A stretch of 64,000 bases of DNA from Flectonema sp. DT1601 (taxonomy: Eukaryota; Euglenozoa; Diplonemea; Diplonemida; Diplonemidae): the NCBI GenBank assembly GCA_964019425.1, contig OZ025783.1, positions 558,001 to 622,000 of the forward strand, given 5' to 3'. Shown here one piece after another: positions 23,801-37,200 of this stretch; within the stretch, counting starts at the first letter, position 1; the number at the start of each line of letters is the position of its first letter. The notes under the pieces were generated by a model. The model ran no database searches. It was given only the letters and a program-made list of their open reading frames with translations, and had not been told where the DNA came from. The position numbers were made by a program, and so were the translations under genes.

Positions 23801-26617
23801 GTTGGGCACTTGTTCGATGCTATCGATTCTGACTACAGCGGACACATCACATATGATGAGTGGATGCGATTCGCTGACAGGAACCAATCAATAATATCCA
23901 GACTGGAAAGAGGTGACAGGGGACTAGATACAGGGAAGTACCACCACGACTCTTCCCGAACACAGATTCGAACTCCGGGTGACGTTTGGTCGCAGCTAAC
24001 GAAAGGAAAGTCATACGCTCAGAGAAGAGATATCCGTGATGCCTTTATTAAGTCTGGGTTAGAATGGGATCAGCTTACTGTTGGGCACTTGTTCGATGCT
24101 ATCGATTCTGATTACAGCGGACACATCACATATGATGAGTGGATGCGATTCACTGACAGGAATCCGAACATCGTCTCTCGATTAGAGCGGACTGCATCCA
24201 GTCCATCGAGAAGTTACTCGCGCACTGATTCTTCACTGTGGTCACAACTGACTCACGGCAAGTCGTATGCTCTGCGAAGGGACATCCGTGATGCCTTCAT
24301 TAGGGCTAATCTGTCGTGGGACTCGATGACTGTTGGACACTTGTTCGATGCTATCGATTCTGACTACAGCGGGCGCATTACATATGATGAGTGGATGCGA
24401 TTCGCTGACAGGAACCCATCGTTAGTCTCACAATTAGAGAGAGGAGCTGTTTCACAAAGAAGTATACCCAGAGATCCGTACACCTCTGGTACCCTCTGGT
24501 CACAGCTAACTCACGGCAAGTCATATGCTTTACGTAGGGATATCCGTGATGTATTCATCAGAGCGAATATCGACTGGGATCAGCTTACTGTTGGGCATCT
24601 CTTCGATGCTATCGACTCCGATTTCAGCGGGCACATTACATATGATGAGTGGATGCGATTCGCTGACAGGAATCCGAACATCGTCTCTCGATTAGAAAGA
24701 GGTGACAGGGGACTAGATACAGGGAGGTACCACCACGACTCTTCCCGAACACAGATTCGAACTCCGGCTGACGTATCGCATTTGTGGTCGCAGCTAACGA
24801 AAGGAAAGTCATACGCTCAGAGAAGAGATATCCGTGATGCCTTTATTAAGTCTGGGTTAGAATGGGATCAGCTTACTGTTGGGCACTTGTTCGATGCTAT
24901 CGATTCTGATTACAGCGGACACATCACATATGATGAGTGGATGCGATTCGCTGACAGGAATCCATCAATCGTATCGACCCTTTGCAGAAGAGTGAACTCT
25001 CATTCAAATTCCCGTTTTGAACAATCCCTATGGTCACAGTTAACTAACGGCAAGTCGTATGCTCTGCGAAGAGATATCCGTGATGCCTTTATCAGGGCTG
25101 ATCTGTCGTGGGACTCGATGACTGTTGGACACTTGTTCGATGCTATCGATTCTGATTACAGCGGACGCATTACATATGATGAGTGGATGCGATTCGCTGA
25201 CAGGAACCCATCGTTAGTCTCACAGTTAGAGAGAGGAGCTGTTTCATCTCCGAGACGCTCTTTCGGGGAAAGTGTTTCCAGAGATGCGCACACAACACGG
25301 AGCTTGTGGTCACAGCTAACTCACGGCAAGTCGTATGCTCTGCGAAGGGATATCCGTGATGCCTTTATCAGGGCTGATCTGTCGTGGGACTCGATGACTG
25401 TTGGGCACCTGTTCGATGCTATCGATTCTGATTACAGCGGACACATCACATATGATGAGTGGATGCGATTCGCTGACAGGAATCCGAACATCGTCTCTCG
25501 ATTAGAGCGGACTGCATCCAGTCCATCGAGAAGTTACTCGCGCACTGATTCTTCACTGTGGTCACAACTGACTCACGGCAAGTCGTATGCTCTGCGAAGG
25601 GACATCCGTGATGCCTTCATTAGGGCTAATCTGTCGTGGGACTCGATGACTGTTGGACACTTGTTCGATGCTATCGATTCTGACTACAGCGGGCGCATCA
25701 CATATGATGAGTGGATGCGATTCGCTGACAGGAACCCATCGATAGTCTCACAATTAGAGAGAGGAACTGTTTCACAAAGAAGTATACCCAGAGATCCGTA
25801 CACCTCTGGTACCCTCTGGTCACAGCTAACTCACGGCAAGTCGTATGCTCTGCGAAGGGATATCCGTGATGCCTTTATCAGGGCTGATCTGTCGTGGGAC
25901 TCGATGACTGTTGGGCACCTGTTCGATGCTATCGATTCTGATTACAGCGGACACATCACATATGATGAGTGGATGCGATTCGCTGACAGGAATCCGAACA
26001 TCGTCTCTCGATTAGAGCGGACTGCATCCAGTCCATCGAGAAGTTACTCGCGCACTGATTCTTCACTGTGGTCACAACTGACTCACGGCAAGTCGTATGC
26101 TCTGCGAAGGGACATCCGTGATGCCTTCATTAGGGCTAATCTGTCGTGGGACTCGATGACTGTTGGACACTTGTTCGATGCTATCGATTCTGACTACAGC
26201 GGGCGCATCACATATGATGAGTGGATGCGATTCGCTGACAGGAATCCGTCGATAGTCTCACAATTAGAGAGAGGAACTGTTTCACAAAGAAGTATACCCA
26301 GAGATCCGTACACACGGATTGAAACGGAACAAATATCTTCATTCAGAGAAGGGAGTGAGAGGAATAATTATTTTGATATCGAGAGACAAGTCAACAACTT
26401 ATGGACTACAATGACTGGTACTGGTAGGAAGAGTGATGTCTGTAATATTGCTTCAATGATGAGAGTATTCTCACGAAGTGGTGAACCAGATTACATCATC
26501 AAATCTTACTTTCGCATTGCTGATGGAGATCTTGATCGTCGAGTTAACTACTCTGAGTGGGTTACATTTGCTCGTGATCATCCGCAAATAATAAAATCGT
26601 TATCACGACATTGGTGA
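20804..26617 (+). CDS. Giant EF-hand repeat protein with BILBO1-like N-terminal domain
   Basis: Single exon, 1937 residues. The start MGGGIS is a good N-myristoylation signal (Gly2, Ser6), suggesting membrane anchoring. Residues about 5-105 form a compact domain ending RWTDLTDASMI...QLFVFQP, a close recall of the ubiquitin-like head of trypanosome BILBO1, which also precedes EF-hands. The rest is a string of about 85-95-residue units. Each unit is LWSQLTHGKSYALRRDIRDA, a WD-containing helix, then the loop DSDYSGHITYDE, which has all canonical EF-hand ligands (D1, D3, S5, G6, I8, E12), then WMRFADRNP. Seventeen canonical units can be counted, plus about four degenerate ones (one before the array, two after unit 3, one at the C-terminus) that lack full ligand sets. 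Linkers come in four recurring types. A calcium-dependent cytoskeletal or flagellar-pocket scaffold is the inferred role. Confidence 0.9.
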   Translation: MGGGISIEGNDRHRGVDTKFRVCIAIDFDRRKHNVRFNIKTSGRPDIDSLMRLAEWHYSREMMAIGGRGRFICDQIQVYSNYTKRWTDLTDASMIPNGGQLFVFQPVSGSYDSDPTPSAIPDAIGEASVTSLRPIHVEYSLEHKLRAVFTSVDKTDKKYILLGEVHDYLSKCRSPSTTDFDYTAVERWFSRLNTRGNGRVTYQQWARFGADHPQLVDLLFDRPRSSVNSVPSQVWNQLAKQHQNYVLRRDIRDAFIKSNIDWDPHSVGHLFDAIDSDYSGHITFDEWMRFADRNPSIVSRLHNTADVWSRLTHGKSYALRRDIRDAFIRAGLSWDSTTVEHLFDAIDSDYSGHITYDEWMRFADRNPNIVSRLERGDRTITSHQRSDLWSQLSGGKSYALRRDIRDVFMKLNIKWDYQNVGHLFDAIDSDYSGHITYDEWMRFADGHPSLVRRLEQQQLNNSYSVRDVDKALITSSWGNLTRGRGNYINTSQLLNLMGGAERDYVVRTYPSGKVYWEDWWTLCHLYPQVPNQVSGQQSLGGGYSQSHPRDRDHSQLSSSEIELGWKKYSRSNLLYPTEVPLALGLSSVGFNFPSSPLTWTDWWDFAHTYVPRSDTWSQLTHGKSYALRRDIRDAFIRADLSWDSMTVGHLFDAIDSDYSGHITYDEWMRFADRNPNIVSRLERTASSPSRSYSRTDSSLWSQLTHGKSYALRRDIRDAFIRANLSWDSMTVGHLFDAIDSDYSGHITYDEWMRFADRNQSIISRLERGDRGLDTGRYHHDSSRTQIRTPGDVWSQLTKGKSYAQRRDIRDAFIKSGLEWDQLTVGHLFDAIDSDYSGHITYDEWMRFADRNPNIVSRLERTASSPSRSYSRTDSSLWSQLTHGKSYALRRDIRDAFIRANLSWDSMTVGHLFDAIDSDYSGRITYDEWMRFADRNPSLVSQLERGAVSSPRRSFGESVSRDAHTTRSLWSQLTHGKSYALRRDIRDAFIRADLSWDSMTVGHLFDAIDSDYSGHITYDEWMRFADRNQSIISRLERGDRGLDTGKYHHDSSRTQIRTPGDVWSQLTKGKSYAQRRDIRDAFIKSGLEWDQLTVGHLFDAIDSDYSGHITYDEWMRFTDRNPNIVSRLERTASSPSRSYSRTDSSLWSQLTHGKSYALRRDIRDAFIRANLSWDSMTVGHLFDAIDSDYSGRITYDEWMRFADRNPSLVSQLERGAVSQRSIPRDPYTSGTLWSQLTHGKSYALRRDIRDVFIRANIDWDQLTVGHLFDAIDSDFSGHITYDEWMRFADRNPNIVSRLERGDRGLDTGRYHHDSSRTQIRTPADVSHLWSQLTKGKSYAQRRDIRDAFIKSGLEWDQLTVGHLFDAIDSDYSGHITYDEWMRFADRNPSIVSTLCRRVNSHSNSRFEQSLWSQLTNGKSYALRRDIRDAFIRADLSWDSMTVGHLFDAIDSDYSGRITYDEWMRFADRNPSLVSQLERGAVSSPRRSFGESVSRDAHTTRSLWSQLTHGKSYALRRDIRDAFIRADLSWDSMTVGHLFDAIDSDYSGHITYDEWMRFADRNPNIVSRLERTASSPSRSYSRTDSSLWSQLTHGKSYALRRDIRDAFIRANLSWDSMTVGHLFDAIDSDYSGRITYDEWMRFADRNPSIVSQLERGTVSQRSIPRDPYTSGTLWSQLTHGKSYALRRDIRDAFIRADLSWDSMTVGHLFDAIDSDYSGHITYDEWMRFADRNPNIVSRLERTASSPSRSYSRTDSSLWSQLTHGKSYALRRDIRDAFIRANLSWDSMTVGHLFDAIDSDYSGRITYDEWMRFADRNPSIVSQLERGTVSQRSIPRDPYTRIETEQISSFREGSERNNYFDIERQVNNLWTTMTGTGRKSDVCNIASMMRVFSRSGEPDYIIKSYFRIADGDLDRRVNYSEWVTFARDHPQIIKSLSRHW
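22636..26330 (+). repeat. Tandem array of homogenised EF-hand units
   Basis: Fourteen consecutive units (4 to 17) of about 240-285 bp encode nearly the same EF-hand module. Most differences lie in the linkers. Linker types recur out of order: SSPSRSYSRT follows units 4, 6, 9, 14 and 16; GLDTG(R/K)YHHDSSRT follows 5, 8 and 11; SSPRRSFGESV follows 7 and 13; SQRSIPRDPYT follows 10, 15 and 17. The pattern points to repeated unequal crossing-over or gene conversion of multi-unit blocks. Confidence 0.92.
25311..26313 (+). repeat. Recent 510-bp tandem duplication inside the EF-hand array
   Basis: Bases 25311 to about 25803 and 25821 to about 26313 align at a period of exactly 510 bp (two EF-hand units). 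By eye only two mismatches are found, both near 25734-25739 versus 26244-26249. This is the youngest duplication step in the array. Confidence 0.85.
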
Positions 26618-28727
<2,110 letters not shown>

Positions 28728-29056
28728 GGCTACAGCTTGTTAGTGTAAGAGAAAAAAAAAAATAGAGAAAACCAAGCAAAAAAAGCTCATCAAAAAAAAC
28801 AAAAAAAAAGCAACCCCACTGACCAGTAACCAGTAGTACGTCGGTTGGTACCGTCACCACGATATTCACTTGTTCTTATTTACTTTTATTTCGCATCAGG
28901 TTCTGGAATATGTTGCGACTGCGTATGCAGACAAATCATAATATCAATTACAAATTATAAAAGTATCCCCTCCTATTTATTTATTTAACAACAGGATTGT
29001 AACATTATTAATTATGTTAACTAGTTTATAAAGAAAATGTGATTATACTTTCTGAG
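28728..29056. other. Spacer downstream of ubiquitin-L40 copy 2
   Basis: About 330 bases, A-rich at the left (probable 3' UTR), T-rich at the right. TTTATTTAACAACAG (28980-28994) is acceptor-like, about 62 bases before the next ATG. An ATG immediately followed by a TGA stop lies at 29037. Confidence 0.45.
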
Positions 29057-30928
29057 ATGATTTATGTGGCGGGGACTCCGTGTTATCAACAGGTTTATGG
29101 AGTGACACCATCAATGTGTCCTAACTTTGAAGGAAGGGTGTGGAGATCACAGCCGCCACCGCCGTTACCTCCACCACCTCCTCGGGTAGACGAATTAGAT
29201 GCACTTGAGGAGCGGGTTGCTGAGCATACAAAGAACTTAACAAAACTAAAGTTCTCTTTATCAAATAATCAACATACTGAGGCTGGAGTCAACACAAGTC
29301 CGCTACCAACACCAACTGCAGTTCCGATGGAAGATAAATTGCTAACACTCGATAAAGAAACAATTCATGTTTTACTACTACAGAATCTTAGACTTCAGAA
29401 AATGATATTAAATGACGAGGGAGGTCAGAATAATTTTCAAAGAACCAACAGACATGACCAATTAAACTACTCTCAGGATGTCAATCACACCGGTCGTAGA
29501 GGTTCTGTTTACCAATCTGAAGTCATAGATCAACATCATATAAGTGAGAATCAAATGAGTAATAATACGAGTCTCAAATCACTTCATCATATCCCCAGTT
29601 CAAATACCACCACTCTATCTCTTACAGCAACTGTACACAACTCAACTCTTTCAAGCACTAAGTCGATCGGTTACTCCAAATTACAGCGACAGCTTCGATC
29701 GATACTTTTTGCTTATTTATTTCAACACTTTTTGAGGGGACAGTTGTCTGATGTGGAGGGACTGAAAAAAGATTTTTCGGAATCAGTGTCAGCAGTATTT
29801 GAGTCTAACCTATCATCAATGGAAGCGATAGTAAAAAGAGGGATTTACGTACCGCTATCTAGTTTTTATAGAGAGCCTAGAGTTGACCTGGACTACTCTC
29901 CATCTGTGAGGAAGGTTATTCCATTTTTGGGGATGACTGTTGGAAGAATTTCCAACACAGACATATCTGATAGACAGTTAAAAATGAAAATTCGAGTCAA
30001 GGCAATTATCAATACTGCGTTGTCGAGCTTTGCAGACGAAATTGACTCCGGAGTAGCTGCAAGAAAGAGAGGTTCAATAGCTCATTTTATTCAATCGTTT
30101 TTATATTCTGAAGGCTCGTCATTCCCATCTCAATATTTTACAAGATATGAGATGCAAATAATAGGAAGTAGCGGAGGGTACAAAGATCGTTTTGGACTGT
30201 GGCACCTTCCAGGGAGTGCTCGAAAGGAATTGTTAATAACCTTCTGTTTGGGAAAAGTCTTAATAGCTGGATCGATCCTTCGAGATCTCGAAACAGAAAG
30301 ACGACCAACACTACGTCGAAATGTAAGAATATGCGCCTTCTTAATAATTAAGTGTATTGATTCGTGTCTTAACAGCAACGGATTTTATTCTGACATATGT
30401 GATCACTATACCCACGTTAAAGACTTAATGTTTGAACAGGATGTTAGTTCAGTCTATGAGCAATGTCTTTCAGAAGACGACAAACGACAAGTATCACAAA
30501 AAGTATGGTCTTGGTGTAATGATATATTCAACAAGACACATCACACAATTACTTTCATAAGTACTCCGCAGGTGATATCATTGTCGTCAGCAGTTGGAGA
30601 TCAGTCTGTCGATGATGATCTTGAAGAAGGTGTTTTGATTTTAGAACACCCTGAGCACTTATTAATTAACCCTTTGTTTGTTACAAAAAATTGGTTTTCA
30701 TTTGTACACGATCTTCGCAGCATTCGCAAATTCCTCCGAGCACACTACCCAGACATGATAAGTTGCGAGAGACAAGTGTTTGGAACTTTTGTTCAAAAGT
30801 CTCAGGCTCAGCCATGCAAGGCTGGCTGGTTCACAGCAGCCCCCCCGGAAGAGGAGAAAAAGAGACTGCGAAGAAACACAGTTCTGCTACCCACCACTAA
30901 TCTATGGTTCGGTAATGGGGAAATCTGA
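29057..30928 (+). CDS. Unrecognised alpha-helical protein with proline-rich head
   Basis: 623 residues from ATG 29057 to TGA 30926-30928; the frame is open 18 bases further up without an ATG. After a short head comes a run of prolines (PPPPLPPPPPR, about residues 34-45), a short heptad-like helix, and a polar Asn/Ser/His-rich linker to about 200. From about 205 to 570 the sequence is an ordered, mostly helical domain (YSKLQRQLRSILFAYLFQ, RKVIPFLGMTVGRI, RVKAIINTALSSF, FGLWHLPGSARKE). No family is recognised. There is no signal peptide or membrane span. The C-terminus is uncertain: small exons could follow between 30950 and 31190, but the candidate splice sites do not match the donor/acceptor pattern of the confirmed introns. 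Confidence 0.7.
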   Translation: MIYVAGTPCYQQVYGVTPSMCPNFEGRVWRSQPPPPLPPPPPRVDELDALEERVAEHTKNLTKLKFSLSNNQHTEAGVNTSPLPTPTAVPMEDKLLTLDKETIHVLLLQNLRLQKMILNDEGGQNNFQRTNRHDQLNYSQDVNHTGRRGSVYQSEVIDQHHISENQMSNNTSLKSLHHIPSSNTTTLSLTATVHNSTLSSTKSIGYSKLQRQLRSILFAYLFQHFLRGQLSDVEGLKKDFSESVSAVFESNLSSMEAIVKRGIYVPLSSFYREPRVDLDYSPSVRKVIPFLGMTVGRISNTDISDRQLKMKIRVKAIINTALSSFADEIDSGVAARKRGSIAHFIQSFLYSEGSSFPSQYFTRYEMQIIGSSGGYKDRFGLWHLPGSARKELLITFCLGKVLIAGSILRDLETERRPTLRRNVRICAFLIIKCIDSCLNSNGFYSDICDHYTHVKDLMFEQDVSSVYEQCLSEDDKRQVSQKVWSWCNDIFNKTHHTITFISTPQVISLSSAVGDQSVDDDLEEGVLILEHPEHLLINPLFVTKNWFSFVHDLRSIRKFLRAHYPDMISCERQVFGTFVQKSQAQPCKAGWFTAAPPEEEKKRLRRNTVLLPTTNLWFGNGEI

Positions 30929-31226
30929 GTTGTGTAAGGGTGTTAACTTTCTTCCCGCAAGCAAATTTTGGATGTTAACATCTGAGTTGTGTAAGTACTT
31001 TGTTAGTTGCTAATGTTTCTTCTTTGCATACTTCACCTTTCCAGGTGACAATTCTGTTTGCACTTTATCTCTGGTTTGAGTTTTTAACTAACAACCAAAT
31101 TATTCAATTATCAATATCCTTACAGGTGTATTACATCAGAGATAGCTGAAGTGAGAACGGATACAGCACAACCACTTAATAAAGTATAAAGCTAAACTCA
31201 TTTATATTCACAAACAGGTTGTATAC

Positions 31227-33724
31227 ATGTCGCGAAGACCTGCCGGTGGGGGTGGACGGCACGCAACACCAACATCAGCGGCTCGGAGGCTAGGAGGTCG
31301 AAATGTGAGCACACCGTCAGTTCAGAAAGCAGCAGTGAGTACACCCTCTGTGAGTAATGTAAGCGTGAATACTAATAATATAAATACTAATAACGATATT
31401 GACAACAGCATGAATCAACTGGCACGAAGAGGATCACACAGTCAAAGCCAAGCCGATGGCGAAGAAGAAGAGAGAGGACGACAGGAAGCAGAGCGATCGA
31501 AGATAGCGACAGCCTTCGGAGCGAGATTCCAATCGATTGGTGAAATACGAAGACAGATTGACTCTCTTCAAAATAAACATAAAGCTGAAGAACTCGCTCT
31601 AATAGATACAATGCAATCACTTCTTCAGCAAAATCGAACAGAGTCAGAGAGCAGCCTCAAGAAACTTCGAAGAGAAATGGAAGAAAAACAACAAGCTGTT
31701 GACCTTTACAATCAATTTAAAGATCAGGGAGGTGATATTATTCAACGACTGTCTACAACTTTAACTGATCTACAACATAAGTATGCTGAGGACGGAAAGC
31801 GTTGTGTTGATCTTCAAAAGGAAGTTATCGAATTAGAGCAGCGGCTGCGAGAAGAGAGGACACATCGTTTTGGTTTGGAACACCAGTTGGCGCAATTACG
31901 ACATTCAGAAGTAGCTCAACCACCTTTGTCACAATCAATATCGAATACAACAATCCCTGATCTCAATTCTGTTGAAACAGAGCGAGAGAGACGCATAACT
32001 GCAGAAAAACTCGTTGACGCTCTTTCTCAAAAAAATCAAAATCAACAAATTGCAAAACTACATCAACTCATTAGAGAAAAGGATGCCAAACTAGTCGTAC
32101 TGACGGAAACATCGAAATCAATCCCAACAACACCCCGACAGGAATCTGATTTAGAATGGGAAGGAAAGTATAAAGTTCTAGAAGCTAAATATTCCAAACA
32201 ACTTGGTGAGTATCAATCGATTTTATTACAACAAGAGAAATTAACTTCTCAAACAGAAGAACACAATAAAGTTCTGAGAGGACAAGTGAAAGAATTGGAA
32301 GCGAAGTTATGTTACGTTACCTCAGAAGGGGCATTTGATCAATTTGATGAAACATCAGCCACAGTCGATAATGTCTTGTCGGGATCACCAGATGAGGAGT
32401 CGATGTCGATGCTTGAGAATAAAGTTGTTCACATGCTGGTGCAGCAACTTAAAAGTGAAAAACGCCAGCGATTAGAAACAGAAGAACAATCGTCAAGGAT
32501 GCTTCAAGAGGCTTCAAAGACGGTGACAACACTTGAGCAGCGTGTAAAGCAGGCTGAAACACCGAGAGTTAGAAGGAAAAGTACTCCAACTATCCCTCAA
32601 TCATTTCCAATACAACCATCATCATCATCACCTGTTGACTATCCAGTTAAAGAGATTGTTGATCTTTCTGTTGAACAAACTCTTGAGAAGTGGGCTCGTC
32701 TTCGTCCTAATTCAGATTACGGTTCTTACTCTGATGTGTTGGATCCCCTGGCTGCTGAAACTTTAAGACCGACTGCTGCTCAAAAACCAAATGTCAATTC
32801 TTTTCACAGTAGTTTAATTGAAATATCACCTCCACGAAGTACTGACTTTGTGACACCTGTGACTACTACTGCTGCTCCTAACTTTGATTTTGAGAACATA
32901 AATGAAAGATCAAACAGTATCGGCAGCAACAACATCATTACCAACAGCAACAACAACACCGCCATCAGCAACAATAGTACTGCGAACCGACCGTCAGTAC
33001 CTGCTGCTGTTAAAGACATTTCCACTACACAAGCTGTGGAAACACGCGAACTATTCGTATGTATATTTCTATCTTTCTATTTCGACAGCTGCTAAAGTAG
33101 GTTTTGGTAGTTCGATAGCATGAGAATATGAAAAATAAAACAAAACCTTACACAGAATAAACCTTTTGCGGCACCCGTTGCTACTCCGCAAGCAGCAGCC
33201 TCTCAATCACCAAACCCGGTTGTTGTGCCTGCGGCTAAAAGTTCTGATAGCAAGGGACGAGGACTTCTTGAGGTTTGTAGTTGCGTTGATTTTCTTCCCT
33301 GCTATTCTAGAAAAAAAAAAAAAAAAAGGCAATGAATGAAATGAGTATTCTACCTTACTAAGTCTGTGTGAAGAATAAAATTAAATAAAAACAGCGACTC
33401 CGTCGTCACCTCAGTGAAACCTCCACCGTTGAGGAAGATGTTCCTCTTCAGCAAGAACAACAACAGCAATCATATCGACAAACTCATCAGAGACAGCCAG
33501 CTGATGTTGAGGTTCCGATTGTATCAAAACAACAACAACAACAACAGCAATCATTTCTATCATCACCAAAACCTGTTGCTCCTACTCCGGCAAAGTCACC
33601 ACCGAGTGCTCAACAACATCAAAGTATTACTTCGAACTCATCACCGGGTACGAGAGCGTGTAAAGATTCTATTCATGAGTTGGAAAAACAACTCGAAGAC
33701 CTGTTGAAAGATTTTAAATCATAA
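31227..33724 (+). CDS. Coiled-coil protein with Gln/Pro-rich tail, three exons
   Basis: Exons 31227-33056, 33156-33272 and 33395-33724 give 758 residues; both introns are phase 0 (GTATGT...ACACAG, 99 nt; GTTTGT...AAACAG, 122 nt). The head is Arg/Gly/Ser-rich and basic (MSRRPAGGGGRHATP). Heptad coiled coil covers about 80-235 and, with breaks, to about 445. A disordered Ser/Pro/Asn-rich segment follows, then polyglutamine stretches (CAA/CAG repeats near 33456 and 33526). A last short coil closes the chain, HELEKQLEDLLKDF. No catalytic domain is visible. A cytoskeletal, centriolar or flagellar structural role is possible but unproven. An acceptor-like ACAAACAG lies ten bases before the ATG. Confidence 0.85.
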
Positions 33725-34266
33725 ATAGTTCCTGTAGCCCGTTGGAGTATTTCAATATAATTCTAGTAGTAAGTAAACAACACATCCCTTGTAAGATACT
33801 TCTCGCATCGTGTAAACTGAAAAATTGCCAGCAGCAGTCTCTCAAAATCTTACCATTTTTTTGATTTTAACGAGTTTTACGTTTTGTAAACCTCCGTTGG
33901 TATCAAAAATTAAAAAAATAATTTAAAAAAATAGATATTAAAATAGTCAAAAAAAAAAAAAAAAAAAAAAAAACAAAGTAATGTATTTTACACCGTCCCC
34001 TTACCTCTCCCCCCAGCTGCTTTGGTTATTGTAGTTTAGAATTATTGTCCTGTTTTGGAGTAAAAATAATTATGTAGTTTTATGTAGCATAGCGTCACCA
34101 TATTTCTTTTATAACAGATACTCGCATTGTCGTAAATAATTGTTGGCATTCATTTTGTTCAAGTTTTTTTGTTTTTTGTTTCTTTTTTTTCTTCAAAAGA
34201 AAATATTTTATTACTTTTTTCAGAAAATTTACTGGTTTTGGGTGGTTCTCCACCCATCCAAATATA
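33725..34266. other. Spacer upstream of the PAS-array gene
   Basis: About 540 bases with a poly(A) run at 33949-33972 and poly(T) segments; no gene is supported. TTACTTTTTTCAG at 34211-34223 is a clear acceptor-like site 43 bases before the next ATG. Confidence 0.5.
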
Positions 34267-37200
34267 ATGGAATCGAGTACAGAATTAAGTGTCGGACAGA
34301 AGGAGAAACAGACAAGAGAAGAAGACGAGGCTGAATTCTTGGCACATACGTTGCCGTTATTTCCAATACTAGGAAGCCTTGGTGTACTGTGGCCATCGCT
34401 TGTCAGTACCACAGCAATACTCATCACTTGTATTCAACCGCTGTCGTATATTTTAAATGCCCATTGGTCATGGGGAACAAGCGTTGGTAGGCTATCTGAA
34501 GTTAGTTACTTTTTCTTACTTCCTTTTTGGGATACGAAGTACCCCTACCACTGGGGAGGGCTAGCTTCATTGGTGGCATTTTGGGTGTTGATTTTCTTTA
34601 CGACAACACTCACTGTTGTGATTGTGTTCTGTTTAAAAGTTGATCTTCTGAAGGGAAAACCTCTCGTAACATTCAGAGTTGCAGTTCATCTTGTCACATC
34701 AACAGCTTTAATGCCAAGTCTTTTAATTATCATGTCAGCTATGGTTTGCGATTCTGACAAGGTTAATGTGTACCTGACACCTGACGTTTCATGCGCCAGC
34801 CCAACTCATTATTTGGCAATATTCGCGGGGTCGATATCATACTGTCTTATTGCATTGTATGCATGCACTGTAAGGACACTGTTGTATGTCGATACTCCTT
34901 TTTCACAAGTTAGAACCGCAAGGTGTCATCATTATAATGAAGTAATATCTCTTTGTTATGAAATCATAACACCGATTCTGTACGTTAATTTGATAGCAAG
35001 CAACAAACACCAGCTATTTGCAAGTTTGCATAGTATCGCAACATTCTTGTTGGCGGTGTCTTATGCCTTTATCCTTCCATATTACAACGACACTTCGAAT
35101 GTGGTTAAGGTTTCATCATATTTCACTGCGAGCGTAACGTCTGCGATAGCCTCAGGTTTGGAATGGGAAGTGACTCAAAGAAATGCAGACATTTCGTTGT
35201 TGATTATTACTTTTATTCTATGCTGGTCGATAGGAATCTCGGTGGTACGTTTTGGGCGAATGAATGGACAGGCTCAAGCAGCATGTAGGAGTATTAGATT
35301 AAATCCGAGGGACTATGTTGAAGAAGTGTTAGAAAGTAATTTAAAATACCCAACCAGATTACCATGGCATGATTTATCGTTTGGGAATTTCTCAAAATAT
35401 GAAGAGGCATTGACTCCTAGCAAGGATACCGATAGCGTTACGGAAGTGGATGCTGTTTTGATTTCTAAAGTGAAACCTGTTCCAACAATGAGAGTCCCTG
35501 GCCTGACTTGTATATACCTACCTACTGATATAGAACTGTGTTGCAGACTCCTTCGTGAATATTGTCAATCTGTAGAAGAGATGCCGACACCGAAAATGCT
35601 TCTTTACTACGGTCGAATCTACAACAAGGGGATATGTAAGTATCCTGACTGTTTAATGTTACGCTATCACTTTGCTTTGTTCTTAGCAAATTATTGTGAG
35701 CAGTATCCCATGGCTTTGTCTGAAGTTCGGAAACTACAAAAAGAGGATCTCTCTATTCCCCTCATCTATCGACTTTATAAATTCAGTACCCTCCTGAAAA
35801 GTGTATTAAATATCAGAGATTGTACCCATCAAAAGGTTCTTCAAAGAGCAAGATCTCTTCACAAGCAAACTCTTGGGTATATGGTCAGCTTTTGGGTTAA
35901 ACTGCTCAGTGATAAATTTGACACGTTAGATATTGCACAGTTAGCCAACACGATAACTGAGAAGAGAGATGAAGGAATGCAAGTTTTCGAAGAAGCTGTT
36001 GCAACAAAATGCGACATAGCAACTGCTCTTGGATATGCAAAGTTCTTAGAACAAGTAATGTTAGACGTAACTGGTGCTCAACTTGTAAGAGAAAAGATTC
36101 TCGAACCCAATGATGACAAATCAGTAAAGTCTGGTTCACTACATTGTCAATCACAAACCGAAGAACTTCGCAATCATATTATCAAATCATTCGGTAATAA
36201 ACGTCTTCGTAAGACGAAGAGTAAAACAATAAACAGATTGTCAGCTGAGATGCACATCTTATTCGTTGTGTTTGCCATCATAATTGCTGGGGTTGGTGTT
36301 TTAAATACGATTCTTGGCACCCGCAGAAACGAATTAGTTAGCACCGCACACGAAGCAGGAGATCTTCGGGCACTCGTTGTTCACGGAGCATATATTTCCA
36401 GGAGAATTAGACATGCAGCAGAAATAGAGAAAATGGGCGATTCTGCCTGTAGGAAAGCAGTATGTAACCCTCTTGGGAAAGTTCAGGGAACGAATGATTG
36501 TTCAAAGCAGTCATTTTTAAAAACTACTGAGCTGAAAGCCGAGCTCCTCAAAATGACCAACGAGATAAGAGATATAACTGGTAAACTAACATACGGTGGA
36601 CATAGGACTTCTTATGGACCGTTGATTGCTCATTATGGAACACAGTCGACTGAAATAATAACAGTGGCTGGGAATGACACTGGTTCTGCTCGTCTTGCAG
36701 GTCTTTGGGAAGTAATATTATTAGCAATCGCTTCCTTTGAGTCGATCTTAGATTCTGATATGCCGTGCTTGACTGAAGGTGCTCCACAAGCCTTCTTAGA
36801 TGAGAACAGTCTGTTCGCTCTATCTCATTCTATGAACGTCTCTCTCAACTTATACGAAGAACAGTTTGAATTAGCAATGACTGAGGGTTTAGTTATAAAT
36901 ATCTTTTTGTTTTTTGGAGGACTGTTTGTGGTTATATGTGTATACTTCGTGTTGGAGATAAACTTCTTGAAGATCGGGATGGCGAAGATGGAAACGTTAA
37001 ACTTATTTGCACTGATACCAAAGAACACAGTAACAGACATTCACGCAGACAGTAGCGATCATTTATTGAATTTTGAAATTGCTGATACCCAGCCGAGTGG
37101 TGATAGTTCTGCGTCTGTTGTAAATGATGAAGACAACGAGCAGATCGCTGATGAAGATGGAGAAACTGCATTTGCGAAAATATTTAGTAAAAATACGGCA

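Noticed and set aside
34095-34427. 110-codon minus-strand frame
   Set aside because: Shadow of the PAS-array gene start and of poly(T); no features.
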